Origin: Polynucleobacter bastaniensis
Lineage (GTDB): Bacteria > Pseudomonadota > Gammaproteobacteria > Burkholderiales > Burkholderiaceae
Assembly: GCF_018882205.1 (NCBI RefSeq)
Contig: NZ_JACVOU010000002.1
Span: 248,001 to 312,000, forward strand
DNA: 64,000 bases
Reading direction: 5' to 3'
How positions within the stretch are numbered: the first letter of the stretch is position 1; the number at the start of each line of letters is the position of its first letter. The translations under genes and the position numbers were made by a program. The notes beneath the pieces are model-generated. The model was not told the origin of the DNA. It worked only from the letters and a program-made list of their open reading frames with translations, and made no database searches. Below are positions 53,483 through 61,566 of the stretch, piece by piece.

Positions 53483-55197
53483 ATATCGCCACACTTGAGA
53501 CAGACATTCTTATTCTTGGTTCTGGTGGTGCAGGACTTTTTGCCGCTCTGCACGCACACCAAACTAACCCCAATCTACACATCACCATTGCCGTAAAGGG
53601 CTTGCTGGGCAAATGCGGCTGTACTCGCATGGTGCAGGGTGGTTATAACGTGGCGCTGGCAGAGGGCGACTCTGTTGAACGTCATTTCATGGACACAATC
53701 GAAGGTGGCAAATGGCTATCGGACCAAGAGTTAGCTTGGACATTGGTAAACAAGGCGGTTGAACGCATTCGTGAGCTTGAGAATGAGCTTGGCTGTTTCT
53801 TTGATCGCAATCCAGATGGCACGGTTCATCAAAAAGCGTTCGCTGGGCAAACTTTTGACCGCACAGTCCACAAAGGCGATTTAACCGGAATTGAAATTAT
53901 CAGTCGACTGGCTGAGCAGGTATGGGCTAGAGGAATTCATCGTCTTGAGGAGCATAGGGCGGTTGAGTTAATTCATAGCGCTAATGGAAAGTCGCTTGCT
54001 GGCGTATTGATGCTCAATATGACGACTGGTCAGTTCACCCTAGTGCGAGCTAAAGCGGTTCTGTTGGCTACAGGTGGCGGACCCACTATGTACAAGTACC
54101 ACACGCCTTCGGGTGATAAGAGTTGTGATGGCTTAGCCATGGCGCTTCGTGCAGGCCTGACTTTGCGTGACATGGAGATGGTGCAATTTCATCCTACTGG
54201 ACTTCTCGCTGGCTCAGACACACGTATGACAGGTACAGTTTTAGAGGAGGGTTTACGTGGCGCTGGCGGCTATCTCTTGAATGGCAATAAAGAGCGCTTC
54301 ATGGGTAACTATGATCCACGCAATGAACGCGCTACTCGAGATATTGTTTCTCGCTCTATTAATTCTGAAATAAGAGCCGGTAGAGCAACTCCTAATGGCG
54401 GCGTCTATATCCAGATGAGTCACCTTGGCCCTGATAATGTGCGCAAGCTATTTAAAGGCATGGTCGAGCGATGTGCAGACAGCGGCTTTGATTTGGCAGG
54501 AGATCTAGTAGAGGTTGTTCCAACTGCGCATTACATGATGGGTGGATTAATCTTCAAGGCGGACTGCAGCACAGAATTGCCAGGCTTATTTGCTGCAGGT
54601 GAAGATACCGGAGGAGTTCATGGTGCCAATCGTTTAGGTGGAAATGGTGTGGCTAACTCCACTGTATTTGGGGGTATTGCTGGTGAGGAGATGGCGAAGT
54701 GGGTTGTATCTCAGAATTTGCAAGAGTGCAATATGGAAGAGGTGCTTGCTAGCATCAAGGCGCATGAGGCTCCATTAGAGAGGCCGGCAGGCGATATTGA
54801 ATCGATTCGAGATGCTCTTGCAGAGTGCATGTGGGATGACGTAGGTATATCTAGAACTAAAGACAGTTTATTGCGTGCCCGTACTAAGTTAGATCAGTTA
54901 GGTCAGCAGTTAGACCAAATGGGAGTGGGTGATATCCAAAGGCAGTACAGTGTTACATGGCAGGATTGGATGAATCTAAACAATCTCATTTTGGTGAGTA
55001 AGTCCGTCACAGAGGCTGCTCTTTCTCGTGAAAACTCCAGAGGGGCGCACTATCGCGAGGATTTTCCTGATGCAGGATCTTTGGAGGATTCTTATTTCAC
55101 GGCAGTCCATCTGCAATCTCGAGGTTTAGAAATTGAAAATAGACCCGTTCAATTTACGATGGTCAAGCCGGGCGAGACTATTTTGGTAGAGGCTTAA
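53479..55197 (+). CDS. Fumarate reductase/succinate dehydrogenase-like flavoprotein subunit (divergent)
   Basis: A 572-residue SdhA/FrdA/NadB superfamily protein. Seen: FAD fold DILILGSGGAGLFAALHAH; FHPTGLL with His238; catalytic Arg287 in ATRDIVSRSI; His351 in PTAHYMMGG; Arg385 in HGANRLGGNG. So the fumarate-type catalytic centre is kept. Oddities: the His that covalently holds FAD in SDH and FRD (SHT-AAQGG) is Cys48 here (GCTRMVQGG), so FAD should be non-covalent. The substrate loop Thr-Glu-Gly-Cys-Arg-Gly-Glu-Gly-Gly of SDH reads Glu256-Glu-Gly-Leu-Arg-Gly-Ala-Gly-Gly. L-aspartate oxidase also lacks the His but has no SdhB partner. The substrate may not be succinate. Confidence 0.85.
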   Translation: MNIATLETDILILGSGGAGLFAALHAHQTNPNLHITIAVKGLLGKCGCTRMVQGGYNVALAEGDSVERHFMDTIEGGKWLSDQELAWTLVNKAVERIRELENELGCFFDRNPDGTVHQKAFAGQTFDRTVHKGDLTGIEIISRLAEQVWARGIHRLEEHRAVELIHSANGKSLAGVLMLNMTTGQFTLVRAKAVLLATGGGPTMYKYHTPSGDKSCDGLAMALRAGLTLRDMEMVQFHPTGLLAGSDTRMTGTVLEEGLRGAGGYLLNGNKERFMGNYDPRNERATRDIVSRSINSEIRAGRATPNGGVYIQMSHLGPDNVRKLFKGMVERCADSGFDLAGDLVEVVPTAHYMMGGLIFKADCSTELPGLFAAGEDTGGVHGANRLGGNGVANSTVFGGIAGEEMAKWVVSQNLQECNMEEVLASIKAHEAPLERPAGDIESIRDALAECMWDDVGISRTKDSLLRARTKLDQLGQQLDQMGVGDIQRQYSVTWQDWMNLNNLILVSKSVTEAALSRENSRGAHYREDFPDAGSLEDSYFTAVHLQSRGLEIENRPVQFTMVKPGETILVEA

Positions 55198-55207
55198 TAT
55201 TTTTGAA

Positions 55208-55951
55208 TTGATCGAGCCAGCCTCATTTGCGCTAGCAGCTTTAATAGTTCTTTGTGGATTCTTCATCTTTGGGGTTTCTGGATTCGGCTCGTCAATAGTA
55301 GCCGTCCCTTTGCTGGTCCAGATATACCCCCTCAAGGTTGTAGTTCCCATGATGGTCATTATTGATATCTGTGCTTCACTGTATATCGGCAGAAAGTCCT
55401 CCAGCGATGCGAATATCCAAGAGTTGAAATGGCTATTTCCTTTTAGCTTAATCGGCATGGTCTTGGGTATCTTTTTATTGATAAAGGCGCCAAGCGAACC
55501 CTTGCTGCTAATTCTTGGGACATTTGCAGCCATTAACGGTATCCGTCTTTTAGTACAGCGAAATGTCGAGTCTCGAGATCCAATTAATAAATGGTGGGCA
55601 ATGCCATTTGGATTCTTTGGCGGTGTATTTACAGCTCTTTTTGCGACTGGCGGGCCGGTATACGTCTCTTATCTCGGTTTAAGAATTAATAATCCCAAGG
55701 TACTTCGCGCAACGATGGCATTCGCTATTTTTATGCTGACATTTTTGCGACTCACCTTAATGCTGGTGACGGGACTCATCTTGAGTTGGGAGGTAATCGG
55801 CCTTGCAGTTTGCTTATTGCCTGTGACTTTCTTGGGAATTTGGGCAGGCACCAATGTTCATACTAGGCTGAGCAATGCCTCCATGCGTATCGCCTATGGG
55901 TCAATATTGGTGTTTGCTGGTTCGATGTTATTAATTAGGCAGATTACATAA
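55208..55951 (+). CDS. TauE/SafE family permease (sulfite exporter family)
   Basis: A 247-residue polytopic membrane protein with about seven to eight helices in two TauE/SafE halves: FFIFGVSGFGSSIVAVPLLVQIYPLKVVVPMMVIID in the first and MPFGFFGGVFTALFATGGPVYVSYLGLR in the second. Family members export sulfite or sulfoacetate, or carry other organic anions. It starts at TTG 55208, just 10 bases after the flavoprotein stop, so it is the last gene of that operon; a strong terminator follows. Its place in the operon suggests that the dehydrogenase-hydratase route handles a sulfur-containing acid. Confidence 0.83.
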   Translation: MIEPASFALAALIVLCGFFIFGVSGFGSSIVAVPLLVQIYPLKVVVPMMVIIDICASLYIGRKSSSDANIQELKWLFPFSLIGMVLGIFLLIKAPSEPLLLILGTFAAINGIRLLVQRNVESRDPINKWWAMPFGFFGGVFTALFATGGPVYVSYLGLRINNPKVLRATMAFAIFMLTFLRLTLMLVTGLILSWEVIGLAVCLLPVTFLGIWAGTNVHTRLSNASMRIAYGSILVFAGSMLLIRQIT

Positions 55952-55970
55952 AAATAATTTATTGGAAAAG

Positions 55971-55998
55971 AAAAAGCGAGGATAAATCCTCGCTTTTT
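55971..55998. terminator. Bidirectional terminator between the permease and the Bug gene
   Basis: AAAAAGCGAGGA (55971-55982) and TCCTCGCTTTTT (55987-55998) form a 12-base perfect stem around TAAA. With A and T tracts on both sides it can serve both convergent genes. Confidence 0.92.
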
Positions 55999-56016
55999 AT
56001 ACCTCGCCAGCAATCA

Positions 56017-57003
56017 TTACTGGGCGCTAATATTACGACCCTTAATGACTTTCTCCCAGTTAGCAAGCTCTGCTTTAATCTGAGCATCAAAGTCTTTCTG
56101 AGAATTCACCACCGGGCTTAAGCCATTCAGTTCTAAGCTTTTTTGCATAGCATCTGACTTCACTGCCTTAACAGTAGCATCATAGATTTTGTCTGTAATG
56201 ACCTTAGGAGTATTGGCCGGTGCGACCAAGCCAAACCAACCAGTGCTCTCAAATCCAGGGATGCCACTTTCGGCAACTGTTGGAACATCGGGAAGTTGTT
56301 TGACGCGTTTAGAGCTAGTAACGGCAATCGGCTTAATCTGACCACCTTTTGCAAAACCTGTTGCGGCAGTGAGGTTGCCAACCATAAAGTCTATTTGTCC
56401 TGACACTAAGTCATTGATGGCAGCAGACTCACCCTTATAAGGTACATGGGTCGCCGGAATGTTGGCAGAGTAGGTTAAGTTTTCAGCAGCCATATGAACT
56501 TGGCTACCAATACCCGCAGATCCAAAATTGAGATCTTTAGTTTTTGCATAGGTAATAAATTCATTTAAATTCTTGACTGGAATTTTGTTGCTAACAGATA
56601 GCAGCATTGGTCCGCTAGCAACATTGGTAATGTTCACAAAATCTTTGCTGTAATTAACTGGCAATTTTTTATACAAACTAGGATTTACGGTAAGCATACT
56701 TCCAGAGGCAAGCATGATGGTGTAGCCATCTGCGGGTGATTGGGCTACAAATTCAGCGGCGATATTACCACCGGCGCCACCTTTATTTTCAACGATGACG
56801 TTCTGTCCCAGATCTTTTGTTAATTGCTGAGCTAAGAGTCGACCAAGAATATCGGTAGTGCCACCGGCTGCAAAAGGAATAATTAATTTAATCGGCTTTG
56901 TTGGCCAGGATTGCGCTATTGCTAATTGAGGCAATGCAAGGGTAAGCGCTCCTGCAAGTAAAACTAAACGTCTACTGAATTTATATTTTTTATTCTCAAA
57001 CAT
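56017..57003 (-). CDS. Bug family tripartite tricarboxylate-type substrate-binding protein
   Basis: A 328-residue periplasmic solute receptor (TctC/Bug). A signal peptide with a twin-Arg-like start (KFSRRLVLLAGALTLALPQLAIA, cleaved before QSWPTKPI) is followed by PIKLIIPFAAGGTTDILGRLLAQQL, GGAGGNIAAEFVAQSPADGYT and FGSAGIGSQVHMAAE, the usual carboxylate-binding signatures. No TctA/TctB genes lie nearby, as is common for the many orphan Bug proteins in Burkholderiales. It diverges from the comC-like gene, so a sulfonated or plain carboxylate ligand is likely; TctC-type receptors accompany sulfolactate genes in Chromohalobacter. Confidence 0.88.
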   Translation of the reverse strand: MFENKKYKFSRRLVLLAGALTLALPQLAIAQSWPTKPIKLIIPFAAGGTTDILGRLLAQQLTKDLGQNVIVENKGGAGGNIAAEFVAQSPADGYTIMLASGSMLTVNPSLYKKLPVNYSKDFVNITNVASGPMLLSVSNKIPVKNLNEFITYAKTKDLNFGSAGIGSQVHMAAENLTYSANIPATHVPYKGESAAINDLVSGQIDFMVGNLTAATGFAKGGQIKPIAVTSSKRVKQLPDVPTVAESGIPGFESTGWFGLVAPANTPKVITDKIYDATVKAVKSDAMQKSLELNGLSPVVNSQKDFDAQIKAELANWEKVIKGRNISAQ

Positions 57004-57176
57004 CGATGACCTCCAGTGGTAATTTGATCTTTATATCTTAGCTACTTCACTATGAAAAAAATATACTCAACTGCTATTTAATAGTTATATGCTTATTCAT
57101 TGTTGCTGTCTCCCCCATCAATCCTGCAGCATTTCAAGACACTCTCTGCGCTGCACTAAGAATTGGGTATTGCAAG

Positions 57177-57206
57177 ATATCTAAATCATCTATATGATTC
57201 AGATAT
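57177..57206. promoter_or_regulatory. 30-base inverted repeat in the Bug-comC divergent region, candidate operator
   Basis: ATATCTAAATCAT (57177-57189), spacer CTAT, then ATGATTCAGATAT (57194-57206): 12 of 13 arm positions are complementary. It lies 85 bases before the comC-like start and about 170 bases before the Bug gene. There is no T-run, so it is not a terminator. It is the best operator candidate for the nearby GntR-type regulator. The rest of this 287-base gap shows only a 29-codon frame running into comC. Confidence 0.6.
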
Positions 57207-57290
57207 GTTATCTATTTTGATCCCTAAAGCTAGATCTAGTCAAGCCCTGAAAACCCTGTATTTAGGCGACTTCATTCGTGTGGAGCATGC

Positions 57291-58301
57291 ATGAACCTAA
57301 GCTATTCAGAGATTCTTGCACTGGCAAATTCAGGCCTTCAGGCCGCTGGGATCACTTCAAAGGCGGCTTATGAGACTGCGCAGTTTCTGGCGCTAGCTGA
57401 GTTAGATGGTTTAGCCTCACATGGTTTGGCAAGAGTTCCCCAATATGCTGCACATGCAAAAAATGGCCGAATTGAGCTTGATCCTAAGTTAAGGGTTCGG
57501 CTATTTAAATCGGCAGCCGCTTTGGTTGATGCACGTGATGGCCTGGCTTTTCCTGCACTTCGATTTGCAACTGATCTGTCAGTGAATCTAGCCTCTAAAA
57601 ATGGTCTTGGTTTAGTTGCGGTTACCAATAGCCATCATTTTGGTGTCGCGGGGCATTATGTTGAGGCTGCAGCACGAGCAGGCTATGTCTCCTTGCTATT
57701 TGGAAATACTCCAGCTGCGATGCCTATGGTTGGTGGTACAAAAGCAATCTTTGGAACCAATCCACTGGCTGCAGCTTTTCCTACCGGCAGCGGCGACCCT
57801 TTAGTTATAGATATGTCACTTTCTGCAGTAGCTCGCGGAAAACTCTTAGTTGCGGCAAAAAATGGTCAAGCGATTCCGGAAGGGTGGGCTTTGACCATCG
57901 ATGGCAAGCCAACTACTGATCCGCAAGAGGGATTAAAGGGCTTAATGCTGCCTTTGGGTGGCGATAAAGGAGCTTTACTTGCCCTCATCGTTGAATTGCT
58001 AGTAGTTGGGCTCTCAGGTAGCCGCTTTTCATATGAAGCGGATTCCTTTTTTGACCCTAAAGGCAATCGCCCGCGTATTGGTCAACTGATATTGACTATT
58101 GATCCTGGTTTAGCGGGCGCATCTATTTTTGCCAATCGCATCCAAGACTTTATCAATGTCTTAAGTGCCGATGCTGGTACTCGTCTTCCTGGACAGCGCC
58201 GCTTTCAGCAGCGTGCTACAGGATTTAGTAATGGCGTCACAGTTTCAGATGTGGTTGTGGAAGAAATTCAGACTGGCATCCGCCAGTCATGGACTGAGTA
58301 G
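57291..58301 (+). CDS. comC: Ldh2 family dehydrogenase, probable (R)-sulfolactate dehydrogenase
   Basis: A 336-residue malate/L-lactate/ureidoglycolate dehydrogenase (Ldh2 fold) protein. Seen: LASHGLARVPQYAAHAKNGRI with the conserved Ser-His-Gly, GLVAVTNSHHFGVAGHYVEAAARAG with the catalytic His, and IFGTNPLAAAFPTGSGDPLVIDMSLSAVARGKL. ComC of methanogens and of sulfolactate-degrading bacteria belongs to this family and interconverts sulfopyruvate and (R)-sulfolactate with NAD(P). It is followed by suyA and suyB, which supports ComC over malate or lactate dehydrogenase. GGAG precedes ATG 57291. Confidence 0.78.
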   Translation: MNLSYSEILALANSGLQAAGITSKAAYETAQFLALAELDGLASHGLARVPQYAAHAKNGRIELDPKLRVRLFKSAAALVDARDGLAFPALRFATDLSVNLASKNGLGLVAVTNSHHFGVAGHYVEAAARAGYVSLLFGNTPAAMPMVGGTKAIFGTNPLAAAFPTGSGDPLVIDMSLSAVARGKLLVAAKNGQAIPEGWALTIDGKPTTDPQEGLKGLMLPLGGDKGALLALIVELLVVGLSGSRFSYEADSFFDPKGNRPRIGQLILTIDPGLAGASIFANRIQDFINVLSADAGTRLPGQRRFQQRATGFSNGVTVSDVVVEEIQTGIRQSWTE

Positions 58302-58334
58302 TTTTTTATAAACGAGATTATTGAGGAGATAGTA

Positions 58335-58616
58335 ATGATCCACTTTGTCGTGCATGAGCCAGCAGATGGCGTAGGTGTAGTAGTAGTCGAGGGTGTCAAG
58401 GCTGGAACTGACTTAATTGGTTGGGTTATGGATGGCGACCTTACTCTGAATATCAAGTCTGAAAGTGATATTCCGATTGGACACAAAATTTCATTGAACG
58501 ATTTCAAACCAGGTGACACGGTCATGAAATACGGCGTTGATATTGGCAAGGTAGTAGCCCCAATCAAAAAGGGCGAGCACCTTCACGTCCAAAACGTAAA
58601 AACTAAGCGCTGGTAA
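58335..58616 (+). CDS. suyA: 3-sulfolactate sulfo-lyase, small subunit (SuyA-like, SAF domain)
   Basis: A 93-residue protein of the UxaA N-terminal/SAF-domain type: FVVHEPADGVGVVVVEGVKAGTDLIGWVMDGDLTLNI, SDIPIGHKISLNDFKPGDTVMKYGVDIGKVVAPIKKGEHLHVQNVKTKRW. In altronate and galactarate dehydratases this domain is often fused to the large one; free small and large subunits are typical of SuyAB, which splits (R)-sulfolactate into pyruvate and sulfite. It lies between comC-like and suyB-like genes. Altronate dehydratase small subunit is the alternative, but no hexuronate genes are near. Confidence 0.8.
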   Translation: MIHFVVHEPADGVGVVVVEGVKAGTDLIGWVMDGDLTLNIKSESDIPIGHKISLNDFKPGDTVMKYGVDIGKVVAPIKKGEHLHVQNVKTKRW

Positions 58617-58658
58617 TCCGGCACCTTACCTACCTACTCATTGAGAGAGATATAAAAA

Positions 58659-59831
58659 ATGACTAATTTGAAAGACGCGACCTTTTTAGGTTATCGCCGT
58701 GAAAACGGCCGCATGGGTATTCGTAATCACGTATTGATTTTGCCTTTGGATGACTTATCCAATGCTGCCTGTGAAGCAGTTGCAAACAACATCAAGGGAA
58801 CGATGGCAATCCCTCACTCCTATGGTCGTTTACAGTTCGGAGCTGACTTGGATTTACACTTTCGCACCTTAATCGGTACAGGCTCCAATCCAAACGTAGC
58901 CGCTGTAGTGGTTATCGGTATTGAGCCGCAGTGGACAAAAATTATCGTTGATGGTATCAAGGCATCAGGCAAGCCAGTTGAGGGATTCTGGATTGAAGGT
59001 AATGGCGACACAGCAACCATTGCTTCCGCTAGTAAAGCCGCCTACAACATGATGAAGCATGCATCTAAGCAAAAACGTGTTTCCGCTCCATTATCTGAGT
59101 TATGGGTTTCTACCAAATGCGGCGAATCCGATACTACTTCTGGATGTGGTGCAAACCCAACCGTAGGCGATGCTTTTGATAAGTTGTATGCCATTGGCTC
59201 AACCATGGTGTTTGGTGAAACTACCGAGTTAACTGGTGGCGAACATTTGGTTGAAGCGCGTTGCCGCACTCCTGAAGTTAAGAAAAAGTTCCGCGAGATG
59301 TTTGATCGCTACCAGGATGTGATTGAGCGTCATAAGACGAGTGATCTCTCTGACTCTCAGCCAACCAAAGGCAATATTGCAGGTGGATTAACAACAATTG
59401 AAGAGAAGGCTTTGGGTAATATCCAGAAAATTGGTAAGAAATGTATTGTGGATAGCGTGCTGGATAAGGGTGAAGAGCCAAAGATTCCTGGACTGCATTT
59501 CATGGACTCATCATCAGCTGCGGCTGAAATGGTGACCTTATGCGCAGCTGCCGGCTTTACTGCTCACTTCTTCCCAACAGGTCAGGGTAATGTGATCGGC
59601 AATGCAATTCTTCCGGTGATTAAGATTTGTGCTAACCCAAAGACTGTTCGTACTATGGGTGAGCATATCGACGTTGATGTGTCTGGCTTATTGCGTCGCG
59701 AGGAGAATATGGATCAGGCGGGAGATAAGTTGTTGGATTGCTTGAAGCGTACAGCTGATGGTGAATTGACTGCTTCTGAAATTCTTGGTCACCGTGAGTT
59801 TGTATTGACTCGTTTATACGAATCAGCATAA
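58659..59831 (+). CDS. suyB: 3-sulfolactate sulfo-lyase, large subunit (SuyB-like)
   Basis: A 390-residue UxaA C-terminal family lyase. Seen: [103 protein letters not shown] with Cys residues expected to hold the metal or cluster, and [23 protein letters not shown]. With SuyA it would desulfonate sulfolactate in the cytosol: pyruvate to central metabolism, sulfite to the exporters. Wording such as [15 protein letters not shown] matches SuyB as I remember it better than UxaA or GarD. Start 58659 follows a GAGAGAGA site. Confidence 0.8.
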   Translation: MTNLKDATFLGYRRENGRMGIRNHVLILPLDDLSNAACEAVANNIKGTMAIPHSYGRLQFGADLDLHFRTLIGTGSNPNVAAVVVIGIEPQWTKIIVDGIKASGKPVEGFWIEGNGDTATIASASKAAYNMMKHASKQKRVSAPLSELWVSTKCGESDTTSGCGANPTVGDAFDKLYAIGSTMVFGETTELTGGEHLVEARCRTPEVKKKFREMFDRYQDVIERHKTSDLSDSQPTKGNIAGGLTTIEEKALGNIQKIGKKCIVDSVLDKGEEPKIPGLHFMDSSSAAAEMVTLCAAAGFTAHFFPTGQGNVIGNAILPVIKICANPKTVRTMGEHIDVDVSGLLRREENMDQAGDKLLDCLKRTADGELTASEILGHREFVLTRLYESA

Positions 59832-59840
59832 GACTGCAGC

Positions 59841-60560
59841 ATGAGAAACCTGACCGCTTACGAGGAAGTCAAGCAAAAGATCACCGAGGATTTGGTTAGG
59901 GGTCGATATCCTATGGGGCAGGCATTGCCTGCCGAAAAGGATTTATCAAAAGAGTTAGATGTATCTATAGGTACCCTGCGCAAAGCGGTGGACGAGTTGG
60001 TTGCGGAAGGTATTGTAGTCCGACGCCAAGGCAGGGGCACCTATGTTGTTGAGCATGATCTCAAAAGACTTCTATATTATTTTTTCCACATTGTTAAACA
60101 CGATGCTGAAAAGAAGGTTTACCCTAAAGTTGAGCTAGTCTCCTTAAATAGCGCTACTGCCAATAAAGAAGAGGCAAGTAAGCTGGAGATAAAAGAGGGT
60201 GCACCCGTTTGGAGAATTACCAATCGCCTATCATTGGAAGGGCAGTGCGTCATGATCGATCAGATCACGCTAGATAAACAAAGGTTTAAAAATTTAAGCC
60301 GAGCAGACTTTATTGAGCGCAAGGGCAGCATTTATCAGATGTATCAAATAGAATATGGCCAAACTGTTGTGCGGAGTAGCGAGCGTTTGCGTGCTGGCCT
60401 AGCGGGGAAGCAGCATGCTGAATGGCTTGGATTAAATCCAGAGTCTCCTGTGCTAATTATCAGAAGGGTGGCACTGGGCATTCAGGATGAGCCTCTAGAG
60501 TGGCGTGTCTCCACTTTAAATACTTCCCAACATGAGTATTTCAGTGAGTTAGTGGCTTAG
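59841..60560 (+). CDS. GntR family regulator (HutC/UTRA type), probable regulator of the suy genes
   Basis: A 239-residue protein: GntR winged helix (YEEVKQKITEDLVRGRYPMGQALPAEKDLSKELDVSIGTLRKAVDELVAEGIVVRRQGRGTYVV, residues 1-70) and a C-terminal UTRA ligand-binding domain (about 90-235; VWRITNRLSLEGQCVMIDQITL, VVRSSERLRAGLAGKQHAEWLGL). Lying between suyB (9 bases) and the exporter gene (4 bases), it probably senses sulfolactate or a related acid and controls the comC-suyAB unit, perhaps at the 30-base inverted repeat. Confidence 0.88.
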   Translation: MRNLTAYEEVKQKITEDLVRGRYPMGQALPAEKDLSKELDVSIGTLRKAVDELVAEGIVVRRQGRGTYVVEHDLKRLLYYFFHIVKHDAEKKVYPKVELVSLNSATANKEEASKLEIKEGAPVWRITNRLSLEGQCVMIDQITLDKQRFKNLSRADFIERKGSIYQMYQIEYGQTVVRSSERLRAGLAGKQHAEWLGLNPESPVLIIRRVALGIQDEPLEWRVSTLNTSQHEYFSELVA

Positions 60561-60564
60561 TTTG

Positions 60565-61557
60565 ATGTTGACTACCATTCGGAAGAATATTCCAGGGCTG
60601 TTGGTTTGCTTGGTCATTGCCATGTCTACCAGTTTTCTTTCTGAGAACTATGGTGGCCCACAGTTGTTATACGCATTACTGATTGGTTTATCACTCCATT
60701 TTTTATATCTCAATGAGGCAGTAAAGCCAGGAATTGATTTTTGCGCCAAAACGGTTCTGCGTTTGGGTGTTGCATTTCTGGGTATTCGGATTACATTTGC
60801 TGATATTGGCGCAATTGGTTTGAATACCGGATTAATGGTGATCTTTGCAGTTGCTGCTACGGTAGCCCTGGGATTTTTCCTAGCTAAACTCTTAAAGCTG
60901 TCCTCAGATTTTGGATTGATTGCGGGAGGATCCGTTGGTATTTGCGGAGCTTCAGCAGCTTTAGCGGTTGCTTCAGTTCTGCCAAAAACAAAAGAGAATG
61001 AGCGATTTACTCTGCTTGTAGTGATTGGGGTAACTGTCCTCTCCACTATTGCCATGGTGGTGTATCCCTTCGCATTACAGTTGCTCAATATTACTGCCTT
61101 ACCTGCAGGCATCTTTCTCGGAGCCACCATTCATGATGTGGCGCAGGTAGTTGCTGCGGGTATGTTGTTTGGCTCTGAGGCGGGTGATGTAGCAACTGTC
61201 GTGAAGCTTTTCCGAGTCGCTCTTTTGTTACCTGTCGTTTTATTTATCTCTATTTTCTTTGGTGCTAAAAAATCATCTCAGCGTCTAGGTTGGGGCAGCC
61301 TACGTCTGATACCGACATTCTTGCTGGGATTTGTGGCGCTATCAGTCGTTGCATCTATGCAGATTTTACCAAGCCCCGTTACCCAATCTATTGGTGAAAT
61401 ATCCCGCTGGATGCTGGTGATTGCTATTGGCGCGGCTGGTCTGAAAACAAACTTTCAGGAGTTGGCAAAGTTGGGTTGGCAGCCAGTAGTTATGTTGGTT
61501 GTTGAGACTGTATTTATTGCTGCAATCGGATTAATCTTCATTAGCAGTTCTTTGTAA
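60565..61557 (+). CDS. suyZ: YeiH family putative sulfate/sulfite exporter (SuyZ-like)
   Basis: A 330-residue membrane protein of the YeiH (UPF0324, putative sulfate exporter) family, with about nine to ten helices. Seen: LLYALLIGLSLHFLYLNEAVKPGIDFCAKTVLRLGVAFLGIRITFADI, GGSVGICGASAALAVASVLPKT, and ATIHDVAQVVAAGMLFG, the family's central motif. SuyZ of Paracoccus pantotrophus, next to suyAB, is a described family candidate for exporting the sulfur anion. ATG 60565 is preferred to the TTG at 60562. Last gene of the comC-suyAB-gntR operon. Confidence 0.8.
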   Translation: MLTTIRKNIPGLLVCLVIAMSTSFLSENYGGPQLLYALLIGLSLHFLYLNEAVKPGIDFCAKTVLRLGVAFLGIRITFADIGAIGLNTGLMVIFAVAATVALGFFLAKLLKLSSDFGLIAGGSVGICGASAALAVASVLPKTKENERFTLLVVIGVTVLSTIAMVVYPFALQLLNITALPAGIFLGATIHDVAQVVAAGMLFGSEAGDVATVVKLFRVALLLPVVLFISIFFGAKKSSQRLGWGSLRLIPTFLLGFVALSVVASMQILPSPVTQSIGEISRWMLVIAIGAAGLKTNFQELAKLGWQPVVMLVVETVFIAAIGLIFISSSL

Positions 61558-61566
61558 GGAAGATTT

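Noticed and set aside
53479..55197. Flavoprotein as L-aspartate oxidase (NadB)
   Set aside because: It lacks the covalent-FAD His like NadB, but it is in an operon with its own iron-sulfur and membrane subunits, and no other NAD synthesis genes are near.
58335..59831. SuyA/SuyB-like genes as altronate or galactarate dehydratase
   Set aside because: The subunits are separate, and the neighbours are a ComC-like dehydrogenase and a SuyZ-like exporter rather than hexuronate genes. Kept as the alternative in the entries.
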